Shown in pieces: positions 1-8,899 of a stretch of 64,000 nt of DNA. A model generated the notes under the pieces. It saw nothing but the letters and a program-made list of their open reading frames with translations. It had not been told where the DNA came from and did no database searches. How positions within the stretch are numbered: the first letter of the stretch is position 1; each line of letters begins with the position of its first letter. The stretch lies in contig PWFQ01000042.1 of assembly GCA_003554105.1 (NCBI GenBank), positions 1 through 64,000 of the forward strand, written 5' to 3'. Origin of the DNA: Clostridiaceae bacterium. Its GTDB lineage: Bacteria > Bacillota > Clostridia > Peptostreptococcales > T1SED10-28. The position numbers were made by a program, and so were the translations under genes.

Positions 1-44
1 ATGACCTGAAAGATCTGTTAAAGACTATAGAAAAATTACTATAG
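1..44 (+). CDS. C-terminal tail of an upstream gene (partial), possibly a class V aminotransferase
   Basis: The frame starting at base 3 is open from the window edge and ends at TAG (42-44), encoding a short amphipathic tail DLKDLLKTIEKLL. The stop overlaps the TAGGAGGG ribosome binding site of serA, as expected in a tight operon. In many Clostridia the gene before serA is a class V serine-pyruvate/alanine-glyoxylate aminotransferase, and such enzymes often end in a similar helix. That identity is inference from position only; thirteen residues cannot prove it. Confidence 0.45.
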   Translation, partial: DLKDLLKTIEKLL

Positions 45-56
45 GAGGGATAATTA

Positions 57-974
57 ATGATTAAAGTACTAGCAAACGACAAAATTGATCCTCAATCAGC
101 AAAAGAATTAAAAGAGCAGGGGTTTGACGTGAATGAGAGTCATCTGGATAAAGAGGACTTAAAAAAAGAGCTTAAAAATTATGACGCTGTTATTGTGCGC
201 TCTGCAACAAAATTAACGAAAGACATTCTTTCCACAACTGTAGACGACGGAAAATTGAAGTTAATTGTCCGTGCCGGTGTAGGTCTTGACAATATTGATA
301 AAAAATTTGCTGAAGAAAACAACATTGCTGTAAAAAATACGCCTTCAGCCAGCATTAACGCAGTGGCAGAATTGACAGTTGCACACATTCTGGCTCTATC
401 AAGGAATCTACATCAATCGAATGTCACAATGAGAGATGGGAAATGGTTAAAAAAAGAATATCAGGGAAGTGAAATTGAAGGAAAGACATTGGGAATCATT
501 GGCTTTGGTCGTATGGGTCAGGCGGCTGGAAAGAAAGCTCATGCATTAGGGATGAAAGTCGTTTATACAAAACGCTCCGGTCCGGTTGAAGGATTTGAAG
601 ACTTTCAGTTCCTTACAAAAGAAGAGCTGTTGAAGACTTCAGATGTGATTACTCTTCATATGCCTTTTAATCCAGAAGTTGGTGCTGTCATAGGCACAGC
701 TGAGTTTGATCTGATGAAAAAAGGGGTTTTGGTAATCAATTGTGCACGGGGAGGAGTTCTCTCTGAGGATGCCCTCTTAAATGCTCTGGACAAAGGAATT
801 GTAGCAGGCGCTGCTCTGGACGTTTTTGAAGAGGAACCTTTGAAAACTGCAAAAATCATGAATCATCCAAAGATTTCTCTTACACCACATATAGGAGCTT
901 CTACAGAAGAAGCCCAGGGAAGAATCGGAGGAGAAATTGTAAAGATTCTCTCATCCTATTTTAAGGAGGTGTAA
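57..974 (+). CDS. serA: D-3-phosphoglycerate dehydrogenase-type 2-hydroxyacid dehydrogenase
   Basis: Likely oxidises 3-phosphoglycerate to 3-phosphohydroxypyruvate, the first step of serine synthesis. The 305-residue protein has the D-2-hydroxyacid dehydrogenase fold: Rossmann GxGxxG at about 149-154 and the catalytic Arg231 (CARGGV), Glu260 (DVFEEEP) and His278 (TPHIGAST). It is the short form without the C-terminal ACT or ASB domains, so serine feedback through an ACT domain is not expected. The strand that normally ends in an acidic NAD-binding residue reads VVYTKRS (168-174), which is unusual. ATG 57 follows AGGAGGG at good spacing. The DUF1015 gene begins 3 bases after the stop, so the two are co-transcribed. 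A related hydroxyacid dehydrogenase function is possible. Confidence 0.85.
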   Translation: MIKVLANDKIDPQSAKELKEQGFDVNESHLDKEDLKKELKNYDAVIVRSATKLTKDILSTTVDDGKLKLIVRAGVGLDNIDKKFAEENNIAVKNTPSASINAVAELTVAHILALSRNLHQSNVTMRDGKWLKKEYQGSEIEGKTLGIIGFGRMGQAAGKKAHALGMKVVYTKRSGPVEGFEDFQFLTKEELLKTSDVITLHMPFNPEVGAVIGTAEFDLMKKGVLVINCARGGVLSEDALLNALDKGIVAGAALDVFEEEPLKTAKIMNHPKISLTPHIGASTEEAQGRIGGEIVKILSSYFKEV

Positions 975-977
975 TCG

Positions 978-2231
978 ATGGCAACGGTAAAACCATTTAA
1001 AGGGATACGCCCCAAACCTGACATGGCAGAGAAAGTCGTTGCTCTGCCTTACGATGTAATGAATCGAAAAGAAGCTGCGAAAATGGCTCAAGGCAATCCA
1101 TATAGCTTTCTCCACATCAGTCGTTCAGAAATTGATTTTCCGAATGACGTTTCACCATATGAAGAAAAGGTTTATCAGAAAGCAAAAAACAACCTTGAAA
1201 AAATGATGGCAGCAGGGATTTTACAACAGGATGAAAAAGCGAATTACTACATCTATCAACAAACGATGGATGCCCGAACGCAAACCGGTATTGTAGCCCG
1301 TACTTCTGTTGACGAATACATGAATAATGTCATTAAAAAGCATGAACATACCCGACCGCAGAAGGAGGAAGACCGATTCAAACACTTTGATGTGTGCAAT
1401 GGAAATACCGAGCCTGTTTTTTTCGCCTATCGCAGTAAAAAAGCCATAACGGATCTTGTTAACCTCTGGATCAAACATAATAATCCAGTTTATGGTTTTT
1501 CGACTGAAGATGAAGTAGACCATAAATTATGGATTGTTGATGATAATGAGATCATCGAATCGATCCGGCAAGGGTTCGAATATGTGTCAAATCTTTATAT
1601 TGCTGATGGTCATCACCGCACTGCTTCTGCTGTCAGAGCTGCGATTAAACGACGGGAAGAAAATCCAAACCATAAGGGAGACGAGGATTATAATTATATT
1701 ATGTCTGTTGTATTTCCTGACACGGAATTAAAAATTATGGACTATAATCGTGTCGTGAAAGATCTTTACGGACTAACCAACGAGGAGTTTATTGAAAAGG
1801 TAAAAGAGGTTTTTGATATAAAACCCATAACTGATGATGAACCATTTAAACCTGAAGAACAACATTGTTTCGGAATGTATTTGGAGGGACAATGGTATGA
1901 ACTAAGAGCGAATAAATCCATAATCCATGAAGGAGATCCGATTAAAAAGCTTGATGTCAGTATTCTTCAGGATGCTTTATTGTCCCCAATACTGGGTATT
2001 GAAAACCCAAGAACCGATGATCGCATTGACTTTGTTGGCGGTATACGAGGTCTCAAAGAACTGGAGAAAAGAGTGGAGGAGGATATGGCTGTGGCTTTTT
2101 CTCTTTATCCTACCTCAATTAAAGATCTCTTTCAGATTGCTGATGCAGGCGAAGTAATGCCTCCAAAGTCCACCTGGTTTGAGCCTAAGCTTTTGAGCGG
2201 ACTGTTTGTTTACCGCTTTGAAGAATCATAA
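978..2231 (+). CDS. DUF1015 family protein
   Basis: A 417-residue DUF1015 protein of unknown biochemical function. The N-terminal part opens with the family-typical KPFKGIRPKPDMAEKVVALPYDV region, and the centre carries the conserved YIADGHHRTASA block (about 209-220), which resembles the nucleotide-handling motif of ParB/sulfiredoxin-like folds. ATG 978 is preceded by AAGGAGGTG, placed inside the end of serA. The pairing serA-DUF1015 is widespread in Clostridia and suggests a role connected with serine or phosphoglycerate metabolism, but that is contextual inference. A hairpin terminator follows 65 bases downstream. Confidence 0.8.
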   Translation: MATVKPFKGIRPKPDMAEKVVALPYDVMNRKEAAKMAQGNPYSFLHISRSEIDFPNDVSPYEEKVYQKAKNNLEKMMAAGILQQDEKANYYIYQQTMDARTQTGIVARTSVDEYMNNVIKKHEHTRPQKEEDRFKHFDVCNGNTEPVFFAYRSKKAITDLVNLWIKHNNPVYGFSTEDEVDHKLWIVDDNEIIESIRQGFEYVSNLYIADGHHRTASAVRAAIKRREENPNHKGDEDYNYIMSVVFPDTELKIMDYNRVVKDLYGLTNEEFIEKVKEVFDIKPITDDEPFKPEEQHCFGMYLEGQWYELRANKSIIHEGDPIKKLDVSILQDALLSPILGIENPRTDDRIDFVGGIRGLKELEKRVEEDMAVAFSLYPTSIKDLFQIADAGEVMPPKSTWFEPKLLSGLFVYRFEES

Positions 2232-2294
2232 GGCAATCAGAAATATCAGAAATATCGTTTGATTTCCATGATACGATGAATATTGGATCAATAG

Positions 2295-2336
2295 AAAAAT
2301 GGCTAACTGGAACTTTGACCAGTTTAGCCATTTTTT
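2295..2336. terminator. Bidirectional intrinsic terminator between DUF1015 gene and lexA
   Basis: Hairpin with arms AAATGGCTAA(A)CTGG / CCAG(T)TTAGCCATTT around an AACTTTGA loop, followed by a T-run on the plus strand and, read the other way, TTTTTCT on the minus strand. It lies between two convergent genes, so it probably ends both transcripts. Confidence 0.85.
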
Positions 2337-2414
2337 AAATTTATTATTTATATGTTCACTTTTTGTACGATCACTCTCAGCAATAAACTCGTGCTTTATA
2401 GCTTTCATGTAATT

Positions 2415-3044
2415 TTAAACGGTCTTCCGATAAACGCCTACAACTTTTCCCAAAATGGCTACATCTCTCGCATAAATAGGCTCCATTGCCGAGTTCTCAG
2501 GCTGAAGTCGTATTCGATTTTTTTCCTTATAAAACCGTTTAACAGTTGCTTCTTCTTCAAGGAGAGCAACAACGATCTCGCCGTTCTGTGCGGTATTCTG
2601 CTGGCTTACTACGATATAATCACCATCAAAGATTCCTGCTTCAATCATGCTTTCGCCCTTAATACGAAGGATAAAGACTTCATTTCCTTTTGTCTCTACA
2701 AAATCAATCGGAAGGGGAAAGGTGTCTTCAATATTTTCTACTGCGAGAATCGGCTCACCTGCTGTAACTTTACCGATAATCGGTACGTTGATGATTTCCT
2801 TCTGAATTTTTAAATCCTGATTTGAATCACTATGAAGAATTTCAATTGCTCTTGGTTTCGTAGGATCCTTACGAATATATCCCTTGCTTTCCAGCTTGGC
2901 TAAATGTCCGTGTACTGTGGATGTGGATTTTAAGTTGACTGCCTGACATATTTCTCTGACTGAGGGCGGGTATCCTTTGTTTTGCAACTGATATTTTAGG
3001 TAGTTTAAGATTTTAATCTGACTTTTATTTAAATCATCATACAT
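2415..3044 (-). CDS. lexA: LexA SOS repressor
   Basis: Transcriptional repressor of the SOS response with RecA-stimulated self-cleavage. The 209-residue protein has an N-terminal winged helix (about 1-65, with [15 protein letters not shown] recognition region), an Ala95-Gly96 cleavage site (GKVTAGEP), and the S24-type serine/lysine dyad Ser132 (GESMIEAG) and Lys169 (ATVKRF). ATG 3044 follows GGAGG at 7 bases. The upstream region carries a LexA-box-like sequence overlapping the -35 element, consistent with autoregulation. The upstream neighbour on the same strand is a Xer-like recombinase. Confidence 0.96.
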   Translation of the reverse strand: MYDDLNKSQIKILNYLKYQLQNKGYPPSVREICQAVNLKSTSTVHGHLAKLESKGYIRKDPTKPRAIEILHSDSNQDLKIQKEIINVPIIGKVTAGEPILAVENIEDTFPLPIDFVETKGNEVFILRIKGESMIEAGIFDGDYIVVSQQNTAQNGEIVVALLEEEATVKRFYKEKNRIRLQPENSAMEPIYARDVAILGKVVGVYRKTV

Positions 3045-3079
3045 TGTGTAGCCTCCATTTCCTCAAATTTACTAATCTT

Positions 3080-3120
3080 ATTATAGCATAAATGTTTTAT
3101 GAAAATCAAACATTCGTTCT
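3080..3120 (-). promoter_or_regulatory. lexA promoter with overlapping LexA box
   Basis: On the minus strand, TTGATT (3104-3109) and TATAAT (3080-3085) are separated by 18 bases. AGAACGAATGTTTG (3107-3120) fits the Gram-positive LexA operator pattern GAAC-N4-GTTY and covers the -35. This is the expected layout for lexA autorepression. Confidence 0.75.
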
Positions 3121-3131
3121 GTATTGACCTT

Positions 3132-4313
3132 TTATTCTTCATCTGATTCCGAACTATTCGGATCCTTGGAATCTGAAGTTGCGGTCCATTCGAAGTTCGA
3201 TACGATTCCACGTTTTACATCTTTTTTATGTGCAGCATATAGTTGTGTTGTCGTAATGTTATCGTGATCCAGCAGATTCTGCACATCATAGATTGAAAAT
3301 CCTTTGGCAATTAGTGAAGTAGCCGCTGTAGCTCTTAATTTGTGGGGACTGTAACCTTTTCGGGAATCGGTTTTTAATACGTGGGCAGTATATTTTTTTA
3401 TGAGATTACGGATGCTTTTTATAGTCATTCGTCGATTCTGAAGAGAGATAAACAATGCATCCTCATGAACTTTTTCCAACTCCATTGAATTTGGTCGCTC
3501 TAAATTGATGTACTCTTCAATGACCTGCCTTGCAGACTGATTTAATGGCATTTCCACTTCCTTGCCACGTTTCCGGAAGATGCGAAACTCACCTCTGGAA
3601 AAGTTAAAGGATGAAAGGTTCAATTGCTGTAATTCACTAATACGTAGTCCATATGTGATAAAAAGAACGATAATCGCCTTATCTCTAAACTTCGTCTTCT
3701 CCCAATAGGTTCGTTCTTTTTTTGTGAACAAGTGTCCAAATTCCACTAATTTCAACAGTTCCTGAACTTCAGGGATATCTAAACGCTTAATCGCATCAGG
3801 CTGAGGCTTGGGAAGCTTTATTGGGTTAAATCCATCAGTAATATTTTTATCCATAAGTTCTTCACGATAGAGAAACTTAAATAACACTGATAAAGAAGAT
3901 TTTTTTCGTGACAGGGAACGGTTCTGATTCTCAACTATTTTCTGAGAAGTTTCTTTTTCAACAATGTAGTGTGTGCAGTAGTCTCCAATGAAACGATTCA
4001 CATCTTTTGCTGTAATCAGTTTAATTTCATCAGTCGAAATCTCAGATGGACTATCTGCTGAGACTTTTTGAGTATGTTGGACCAGATACTGAAAAAAGAA
4101 GAGGATGTCTTCCAGGTATGCTTGCCGGGTAGTCAATGCCACTGAACTTTTTAAGTAAAGAAAGAAATCATCCAGAAAGTACGGTAGTTGAGATTCAATG
4201 GATTTACAACGTTCAATGATTTCATGTTCTTGAAGGAGCAGATTCTGAGGCTTGTTGGATTTTTCAAACGTCAGATTTCCATTGGATTTTGAGGAAGGTT
4301 TTTTAGAGTTCAT
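3132..4313 (-). CDS. Tyrosine recombinase of Xer type (XerS/XerC-like)
   Basis: Site-specific tyrosine recombinase of 393 residues, perhaps the chromosome dimer resolution enzyme. It has an N-terminal core-binding SAM-like domain (about 40-160) and a catalytic domain with the full set: Arg224 (GLRISEL), a beta-hairpin Lys (FRKRGKE), His324-x-x-Arg327 (HKLRATAA), His350 (LLDHDN) and Tyr359. The ATG at 4313 is preferred over the GTG at 4325 because AAGGGTG lies 9 bases upstream. No excisionase, att site or phage genes are nearby, so it is not an obvious integrative element. The long N-terminus resembles single-recombinase XerS systems, but the assignment between XerS, XerC and an orphan integrase is open. 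It has its own promoter with an unusual repeat. Confidence 0.8.
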   Translation of the reverse strand: MNSKKPSSKSNGNLTFEKSNKPQNLLLQEHEIIERCKSIESQLPYFLDDFFLYLKSSVALTTRQAYLEDILFFFQYLVQHTQKVSADSPSEISTDEIKLITAKDVNRFIGDYCTHYIVEKETSQKIVENQNRSLSRKKSSLSVLFKFLYREELMDKNITDGFNPIKLPKPQPDAIKRLDIPEVQELLKLVEFGHLFTKKERTYWEKTKFRDKAIIVLFITYGLRISELQQLNLSSFNFSRGEFRIFRKRGKEVEMPLNQSARQVIEEYINLERPNSMELEKVHEDALFISLQNRRMTIKSIRNLIKKYTAHVLKTDSRKGYSPHKLRATAATSLIAKGFSIYDVQNLLDHDNITTTQLYAAHKKDVKRGIVSNFEWTATSDSKDPNSSESDEE

Positions 4314-4347
4314 AGTAGCAATCACCCTTTGTTTTTTTATTTATTAT

Positions 4348-4417
4348 CTATTCCCAAAATATACATTTAAGGAATAGTTAATAGTTAAATTATATACCAC
4401 TTATTCCTTTATGTCCA
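4348..4417 (-). promoter_or_regulatory. Recombinase gene promoter with GGAATA repeats
   Basis: On the minus strand TGGACA (4412-4417), 17 bases, TATAAT (4389-4394) form a strong sigma-A promoter. The spacer contains GGAATAAGTG (4398-4407). Downstream lies an inverted repeat CTATTCC (4371-4377 on minus) / GGAATAG (4348-4354 on minus). These repeated GGAATA half-sites look like an operator. The same spacer element occurs in the fur-family promoter near 40.79 kb. Confidence 0.65.
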
Positions 4418-4740
4418 GTATAAATTTCCTCCTTTCGTTCCTGTGCCTTGGGTTTCCATCTTTTATTCTATGGTCTTTAAATGGTATCATAATGGTGGTT
4501 AATGATTACATCAAATTTATTGCTTTCTATACATTGTACAGATCCTATATTTAAACTACTGTCTGATCTTTTACTTTAATATGAATTGTTCTGATATATT
4601 TAGACTTGATTAAGTTTTCACTGCACTATGATTACTAGATTTTACAATTAAAGGTTTCCCAAATTAATCATTGGCATCAAATCTTAAAATTTAAGCAAAT
4701 GTATTTCTTCAATCAATACTTCGATCTATATGTCCAAAAT
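4418..4740. other. Gene-free AT-rich gap
   Basis: About 320 bases between the recombinase promoter and the asnS terminator. It is AT-rich with no open frame that has a ribosome binding site, no tRNA and no convincing hairpin. An AAAGGAGG sequence on the minus strand near 4427-4434 has no start codon at workable distance. A dif site for the neighbouring recombinase was sought here but none is convincing. Confidence 0.5.
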
Positions 4741-4774
4741 AAAAAAACCCAGAGAATATTTCCGGGTTTTTTTT
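4741..4774 (-). terminator. Intrinsic terminator after asnS
   Basis: Hairpin AAAAAACCC-gGAAATATTCTCt-GGGTTTTTT read on the minus strand, with A-run and T-run flanks, 58 bases past the asnS stop codon. It closes the asnS-containing operon. Confidence 0.8.
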
Positions 4775-4831
4775 ATCTTTTATTTGGGATATTGAAAAAT
4801 TAATTGGTATAATATGGTACTGATAATCATT

Positions 4832-6130
4832 TTATGGATATACTCTATTTAATGTCCGTGCAAACGGAATTGATTGACGAATATGGTCGATTCCGCAGAT
4901 CCAGCTCACTGTACGCTCTAATCCCAGACCAAATCCCGAATGTGGAACAGAGCCGTATTTACGAAGGTCTATATACCATTGATAGACTTCTTTCGGCAGT
5001 CCCTCCTTCTCCATCTTCTCCAATAAAAGATCTTTGTCATGGATTCTTTCAGATCCACCGATAATTTCTCCATATCCTTCCGGAGCGATTAAGTCTGCAC
5101 CAAGAATCACATTGGGATCTTTAGGATCGGGCTGCATATAAAACGCTTTCATTTCTGCCGGGAAATGAGTAATAAATACAGGCTTATCAAACCGGTCAGC
5201 AATAAAAGTTTCATGCGGGGCTCCAAAGTCATCTCCCCACTCAATTTCAAACTCATTTTCCTGAAGCATTTTGATGGCATTGGTATATGTGATTCTCGGA
5301 AAAGGAGCTTTTACCTTTTCTAACGATGTTGTATCCCTCTCCAGCACTTCCAATTCTTTTGGTTTATTTTTCAGGAGATTTTGCACAACATATTCAACAA
5401 ATTCTTCCTGAACCTTTAAATTTTCTTCGAAATCCACAAAAGCCATTTCCGGTTCAATCATCCAAAACTCATTCATATGCTTACGTGTTTTGGATTTTTC
5501 CGCACGAAAGGTCGGACCGAATGTATACACTTTGTTGAATGCCATTGCAGTGGCTTCAGCATATAGTTGACCGGTTTGAGAAAGATACACTTTTTCTCCG
5601 AAATAATCGATTTCAAACAAATCCGTTGTTCCTTCGCAGGATGCGGGTGTTATAATCGGTGGTTCTGTTAAAATAAAACCCTGTTCTCTAAAGTATTGCC
5701 GAATCAGAAAATTGACTTCATCACGAATTCGCAGAATGGCATTTTGCTTTGGTGTTCTCATCCACAGGTGGCGGTGATCCATAAGAAAGTCCGTTCCATG
5801 TTCCTTCAAAGAAATCGGATAATCATCCTCGGCTCTTTGTATAATTTTTACTTCATCAACAAAAACTTCATAGCCGATGGATGAACGGTCATCTTTTTGA
5901 AGGGTTCCAAAAACTTCGATTGATGATTCCTGTGGAAGAGTTTTCACTTCGTTGAAGAGTTCTTGATCCACATGATTTTTCATCATGACACCCTGAATAA
6001 ATCCTGACCCGTCGCGGATTTGCAGAAAAATAATTTTTCCCCTGGAGCGCTTATTATAAAGCCATCCCTGTATTTTAACTTTTTCATCTTCAAATTCATT
6101 TGCTCGGTCGATCCTTAAATCCTTATACAT
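4832..6130 (-). CDS. asnS: Asparaginyl-tRNA synthetase
   Basis: Class II aminoacyl-tRNA synthetase charging tRNA-Asn, 432 residues, about the length of the Bacillus enzyme. An N-terminal OB-fold anticodon-binding domain (about 15-100) precedes the catalytic core. Motif 2 is seen as [20 protein letters not shown] and motif 3 as [15 protein letters not shown] near the C-terminus. The Asn-type signature ([17 protein letters not shown]) separates it from AspRS; a separate aspS lies near 25 kb. ATG 6130 follows GGAGG at 9 bases. It is the last gene of the rarA-to-asnS run and ends before a terminator. No T-box leader is present upstream. Confidence 0.95.
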   Translation of the reverse strand: MYKDLRIDRANEFEDEKVKIQGWLYNKRSRGKIIFLQIRDGSGFIQGVMMKNHVDQELFNEVKTLPQESSIEVFGTLQKDDRSSIGYEVFVDEVKIIQRAEDDYPISLKEHGTDFLMDHRHLWMRTPKQNAILRIRDEVNFLIRQYFREQGFILTEPPIITPASCEGTTDLFEIDYFGEKVYLSQTGQLYAEATAMAFNKVYTFGPTFRAEKSKTRKHMNEFWMIEPEMAFVDFEENLKVQEEFVEYVVQNLLKNKPKELEVLERDTTSLEKVKAPFPRITYTNAIKMLQENEFEIEWGDDFGAPHETFIADRFDKPVFITHFPAEMKAFYMQPDPKDPNVILGADLIAPEGYGEIIGGSERIHDKDLLLEKMEKEGLPKEVYQWYIDLRKYGSVPHSGFGLGLERTVSWICGIDHIRQSIPFARTLNRVYP

Positions 6131-6182
6131 CTTCCATTACCTCCAACTTTTCTTTCGACATTCAATTTTTTAACAATCAATT

Positions 6183-7616
6183 TTACACTTTTAAATCCAC
6201 CATGGCACCCAAAAGATCTTTATGTTCTTCCAAGAGCGGATTGATTACCTCTTCAATGAGCTCTTCAACTTGATTAACGGAACGACCGATATATTTTTTC
6301 GGATCAACGATGCTTTGTAATTCATCCTTCGTAAATCCAAAATACTCGTCCTGCGCGATAAGATCAAGGAGATTATTGGAATTACCCAGCTGTTTAATTT
6401 GGTGACCGGCCTCCAACGAATATTGCCGGATTTTTTCATGAAGTTCCTGACGGTCTCTCCCCTTCTTCACCGCTTCCATCATGATATTTTCTGTAGCCAT
6501 AAAGGGTAACTCTTTCATTAAATTATCCTCAATCACTTTTTTATTCACAACTAAACCATCGGTCACATTGATCCCGATATCCAAAATTGCATCGGTCGCC
6601 ATAAAAGTTTCCGGAATCGTGATTCTACGGTTGGCGGAGTCATCAAGAGTCCTCTCGAACCATTGTGTTGCAGTCACAAAGGACATGTTTTGTATTGAGG
6701 TGATCACAAATTTTGATAAGGATGCGATGCGTTCACTTCTCATCGGATTTCGCTTATAGGCCATTGCCGAGGAACCGATCTGATTTTTTTCGAAGGGTTC
6801 CTCCACTTCTTTAAGATGTTGAAGCAGCCGTAGGTCATTCGTCATTTTATGCATGCTCTGGGCGATGGAACTTAAAACATACAAAAGATCAAAGTCCTGT
6901 TTTCTGGAATAGGTTTGACCGGTAACTGCAAAATTTGAATGAAAACCTAATTTCTTGGCAATTCGTACATCCAGTTCCTTAACTTTGCTACTGTCATTGT
7001 CGAAAAGCTCCATAAAGCTTGCCTGAGTACCGGTAGTTCCTTTTACTCCACGAAAACGCAGGTTTTCCAGAATATAGGTAAGTTTCTCGTAATCCATGTA
7101 AAGATCGTAGAGCCACAAACTCGCCCTTTTTCCAACCGTTGTAATTTGAGCCGGCTGATAATGAGTATACCCCAGGGTAGGCTCTCCTTTATACTCCTGG
7201 GCAAAATCAGCTAATCGCTCCATCAGGTTGATTAATTTTTTCTTGATCGTCATCATGGCTTGACGATATACAATGATGTCTGTGTTATCACCCACATAAG
7301 CACTGGTTGCACCTAAATGAATAATTGGTCTTGCTTTAGGGCACTGAGCCCCAAAAGCATATACATGACTCATAACATCATGCCTTGTTTCTTTTTCCCT
7401 CTGCTTTGCTACTTCGTAATTTATCTTTGACTCATACTGCTTCATTTCTTCAATCTGCGAATCGGTTATGGGTAAGCCCAGCTCTTTTTCAGTTTCAGCC
7501 AGTGCAATCCAAAGCCTACGCCAATGAATGAACTTATTTTCAGGGGAGAAGGTATAAAGCATCTCCTCACTGGCATATCGTTCAATTAAAGGGTTTTGAT
7601 AGGTGGTATATTCCAA
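6183..7616 (-). CDS. purB: Adenylosuccinate lyase
   Basis: Cleaves adenylosuccinate to AMP plus fumarate and SAICAR to AICAR in purine synthesis. The 477-residue protein belongs to the aspartase/fumarase superfamily, with the signature GSSAMAYKRNPMRSE (around 284-298) and conserved HLGATSAYVGDNTD and TLGYTHYQPAQ blocks. The start is TTG at 7616 with AAAGGACG inside the end of the upstream aminotransferase gene; only 3 bases separate the two genes, implying co-translation. No other purine genes are adjacent, so regulation is probably with the neighbouring operon rather than a pur operon. Confidence 0.95.
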   Translation of the reverse strand: MEYTTYQNPLIERYASEEMLYTFSPENKFIHWRRLWIALAETEKELGLPITDSQIEEMKQYESKINYEVAKQREKETRHDVMSHVYAFGAQCPKARPIIHLGATSAYVGDNTDIIVYRQAMMTIKKKLINLMERLADFAQEYKGEPTLGYTHYQPAQITTVGKRASLWLYDLYMDYEKLTYILENLRFRGVKGTTGTQASFMELFDNDSSKVKELDVRIAKKLGFHSNFAVTGQTYSRKQDFDLLYVLSSIAQSMHKMTNDLRLLQHLKEVEEPFEKNQIGSSAMAYKRNPMRSERIASLSKFVITSIQNMSFVTATQWFERTLDDSANRRITIPETFMATDAILDIGINVTDGLVVNKKVIEDNLMKELPFMATENIMMEAVKKGRDRQELHEKIRQYSLEAGHQIKQLGNSNNLLDLIAQDEYFGFTKDELQSIVDPKKYIGRSVNQVEELIEEVINPLLEEHKDLLGAMVDLKV

Positions 7617-7619
7617 GGT

Positions 7620-8819
7620 TTACACGTCCTTTTCAAGAAATTCCTGGATGCGATTTAAACCTGTTTCAATATTTTCCATGGAGTTTGCGTAAGAAATCCG
7701 TGCATAATCATCGGCTCCAAAAGCAATTCCCGGTACTAAAGCAACCCTTGCATGTTCTAGAATCGCTTCGGAGATCTCTATCGAATCATTAACAACTTTT
7801 CCGCCAAGTTTTTTTCCTTTTAATTCTTTAATATTCATCATCACATAAAACGCACCATTTGGCTCAATGCAGGAAACTCCTTGAATTTCATTTATGCGTT
7901 TGACCATGAATTTTCTTCTTGAATCAAATTCTTTTTTCATCTCATGAAGAGGTGTTTGATCCCCTTCAAGGCCTTCAACACTGGCATACTGGGCAATTGT
8001 ATTGGCATTTGAAGTTGCATGACTTTGAATATTCGCCATGATCTTTGCAATTTTACTGTTTGATGCTGTATAACCGATTCTCCAACCGGTCATTGCATAT
8101 GCCTTTGAGAGACCGTTAACAACGATTGTCAGATCTTTTAATTTTTCATTAAAACTTGCGATACTTGTGTGTCCTTCATCTCCATAAATCAGCTTTTCAT
8201 AGATTTCATCAGAAATTATAAGAATTTCATGCTCCACCATCAGGTCACCAATCGCTTTTAATTCTGCTTTAGTATAAACAGATCCGGTGGGATTTGAAGG
8301 AGAGTTCAGTAATAAAGCTTTGGTTTTCGGAGTGATTTTCATCCGAATATCCTCTACTGACATTTTGAATTCATTTTCTTCTCTTCCCTCTACATAGACA
8401 GGAACCGCATCAGCCATCACAACCAGCTCAGGGTAACTTACCCAGTAAGGAGTCCCGATGATGACTTCATCCCCGGGATTGCAAATCGCTTGCAGAGCAT
8501 TATAAATCGAGTGTTTCGCTCCGTTAGAGACGATGATTTGATTTGGTTCATAATCGAGATCATTATCCTGCTTTAACTTATTACAAATCGCTTTCTTTAA
8601 TTCGGGAATTCCAGCCGCGGGAGTATATCCTGTTAATCCTTTATTCATTGTTTCTACGGCTTTGTCGATAATGTGCTGGGGAGTATTAAAATCAGGCTCA
8701 CCAACTCCAAATCCTATGATATCAATGCCTTGTGCTTTCATTTCTCCTGCTTTTGCTGCAATCGACAAGGTCATTGAAGGCGATAAACTTTGATGCTTTC
8801 TGGACAGCTCGATGGACAT
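7620..8819 (-). CDS. PLP-dependent aminotransferase, class I (aspartate/aromatic type)
   Basis: Fold-type I transaminase of 399 residues, most similar in pattern to AspB-like enzymes. Visible are the substrate loop GFGVGEPDFNTP near the N-terminus, LNSPSNPTGSVY, and the PLP-lysine block SKAYAMTGWRIGY (Lys near 239). It probably transfers amino groups between aspartate (or another amino acid) and 2-oxoglutarate. ATG 8819 follows AGGAGGG at good spacing. It is followed at 3 bases by purB. Substrate specificity cannot be read reliably; an aromatic aminotransferase is a fair alternative. Confidence 0.88.
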   Translation of the reverse strand: MSIELSRKHQSLSPSMTLSIAAKAGEMKAQGIDIIGFGVGEPDFNTPQHIIDKAVETMNKGLTGYTPAAGIPELKKAICNKLKQDNDLDYEPNQIIVSNGAKHSIYNALQAICNPGDEVIIGTPYWVSYPELVVMADAVPVYVEGREENEFKMSVEDIRMKITPKTKALLLNSPSNPTGSVYTKAELKAIGDLMVEHEILIISDEIYEKLIYGDEGHTSIASFNEKLKDLTIVVNGLSKAYAMTGWRIGYTASNSKIAKIMANIQSHATSNANTIAQYASVEGLEGDQTPLHEMKKEFDSRRKFMVKRINEIQGVSCIEPNGAFYVMMNIKELKGKKLGGKVVNDSIEISEAILEHARVALVPGIAFGADDYARISYANSMENIETGLNRIQEFLEKDV

Positions 8820-8899
8820 TTACAATCCCTCCTATAATCAATAGTTTCACAACTATCATTCTAACAAATTTTTTGAAGAGAATCTATAGTAAAACGTTA

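Noticed and set aside
1221-1523. Opposite-strand open frames inside serA, DUF1015, oraE, relA and other genes
   Set aside because: They are shadows of coding genes without ribosome binding sites or recognisable protein features.
4425-4434. AAAGGAGG on the minus strand as ribosome binding site of a small gene
   Set aside because: No ATG, GTG or TTG lies at usable distance and the following sequence is the recombinase promoter.
4418-4740. A dif recombination site for the neighbouring Xer-like recombinase
   Set aside because: No 28-31 base sequence with two matching 11-base arms and a central spacer was convincing; the AT-rich composition gives many weak matches.
3132-4831. Integrated element suggested by the tyrosine recombinase and the adjacent gap
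   Set aside because: No att repeats, tRNA target, excisionase, phage or plasmid genes; flanking genes are ordinary chromosomal genes.
6131-6182. T-box leader before asnS, and also before aspS
   Set aside because: The gaps are 52 bases or less and hold no T-box sequence.
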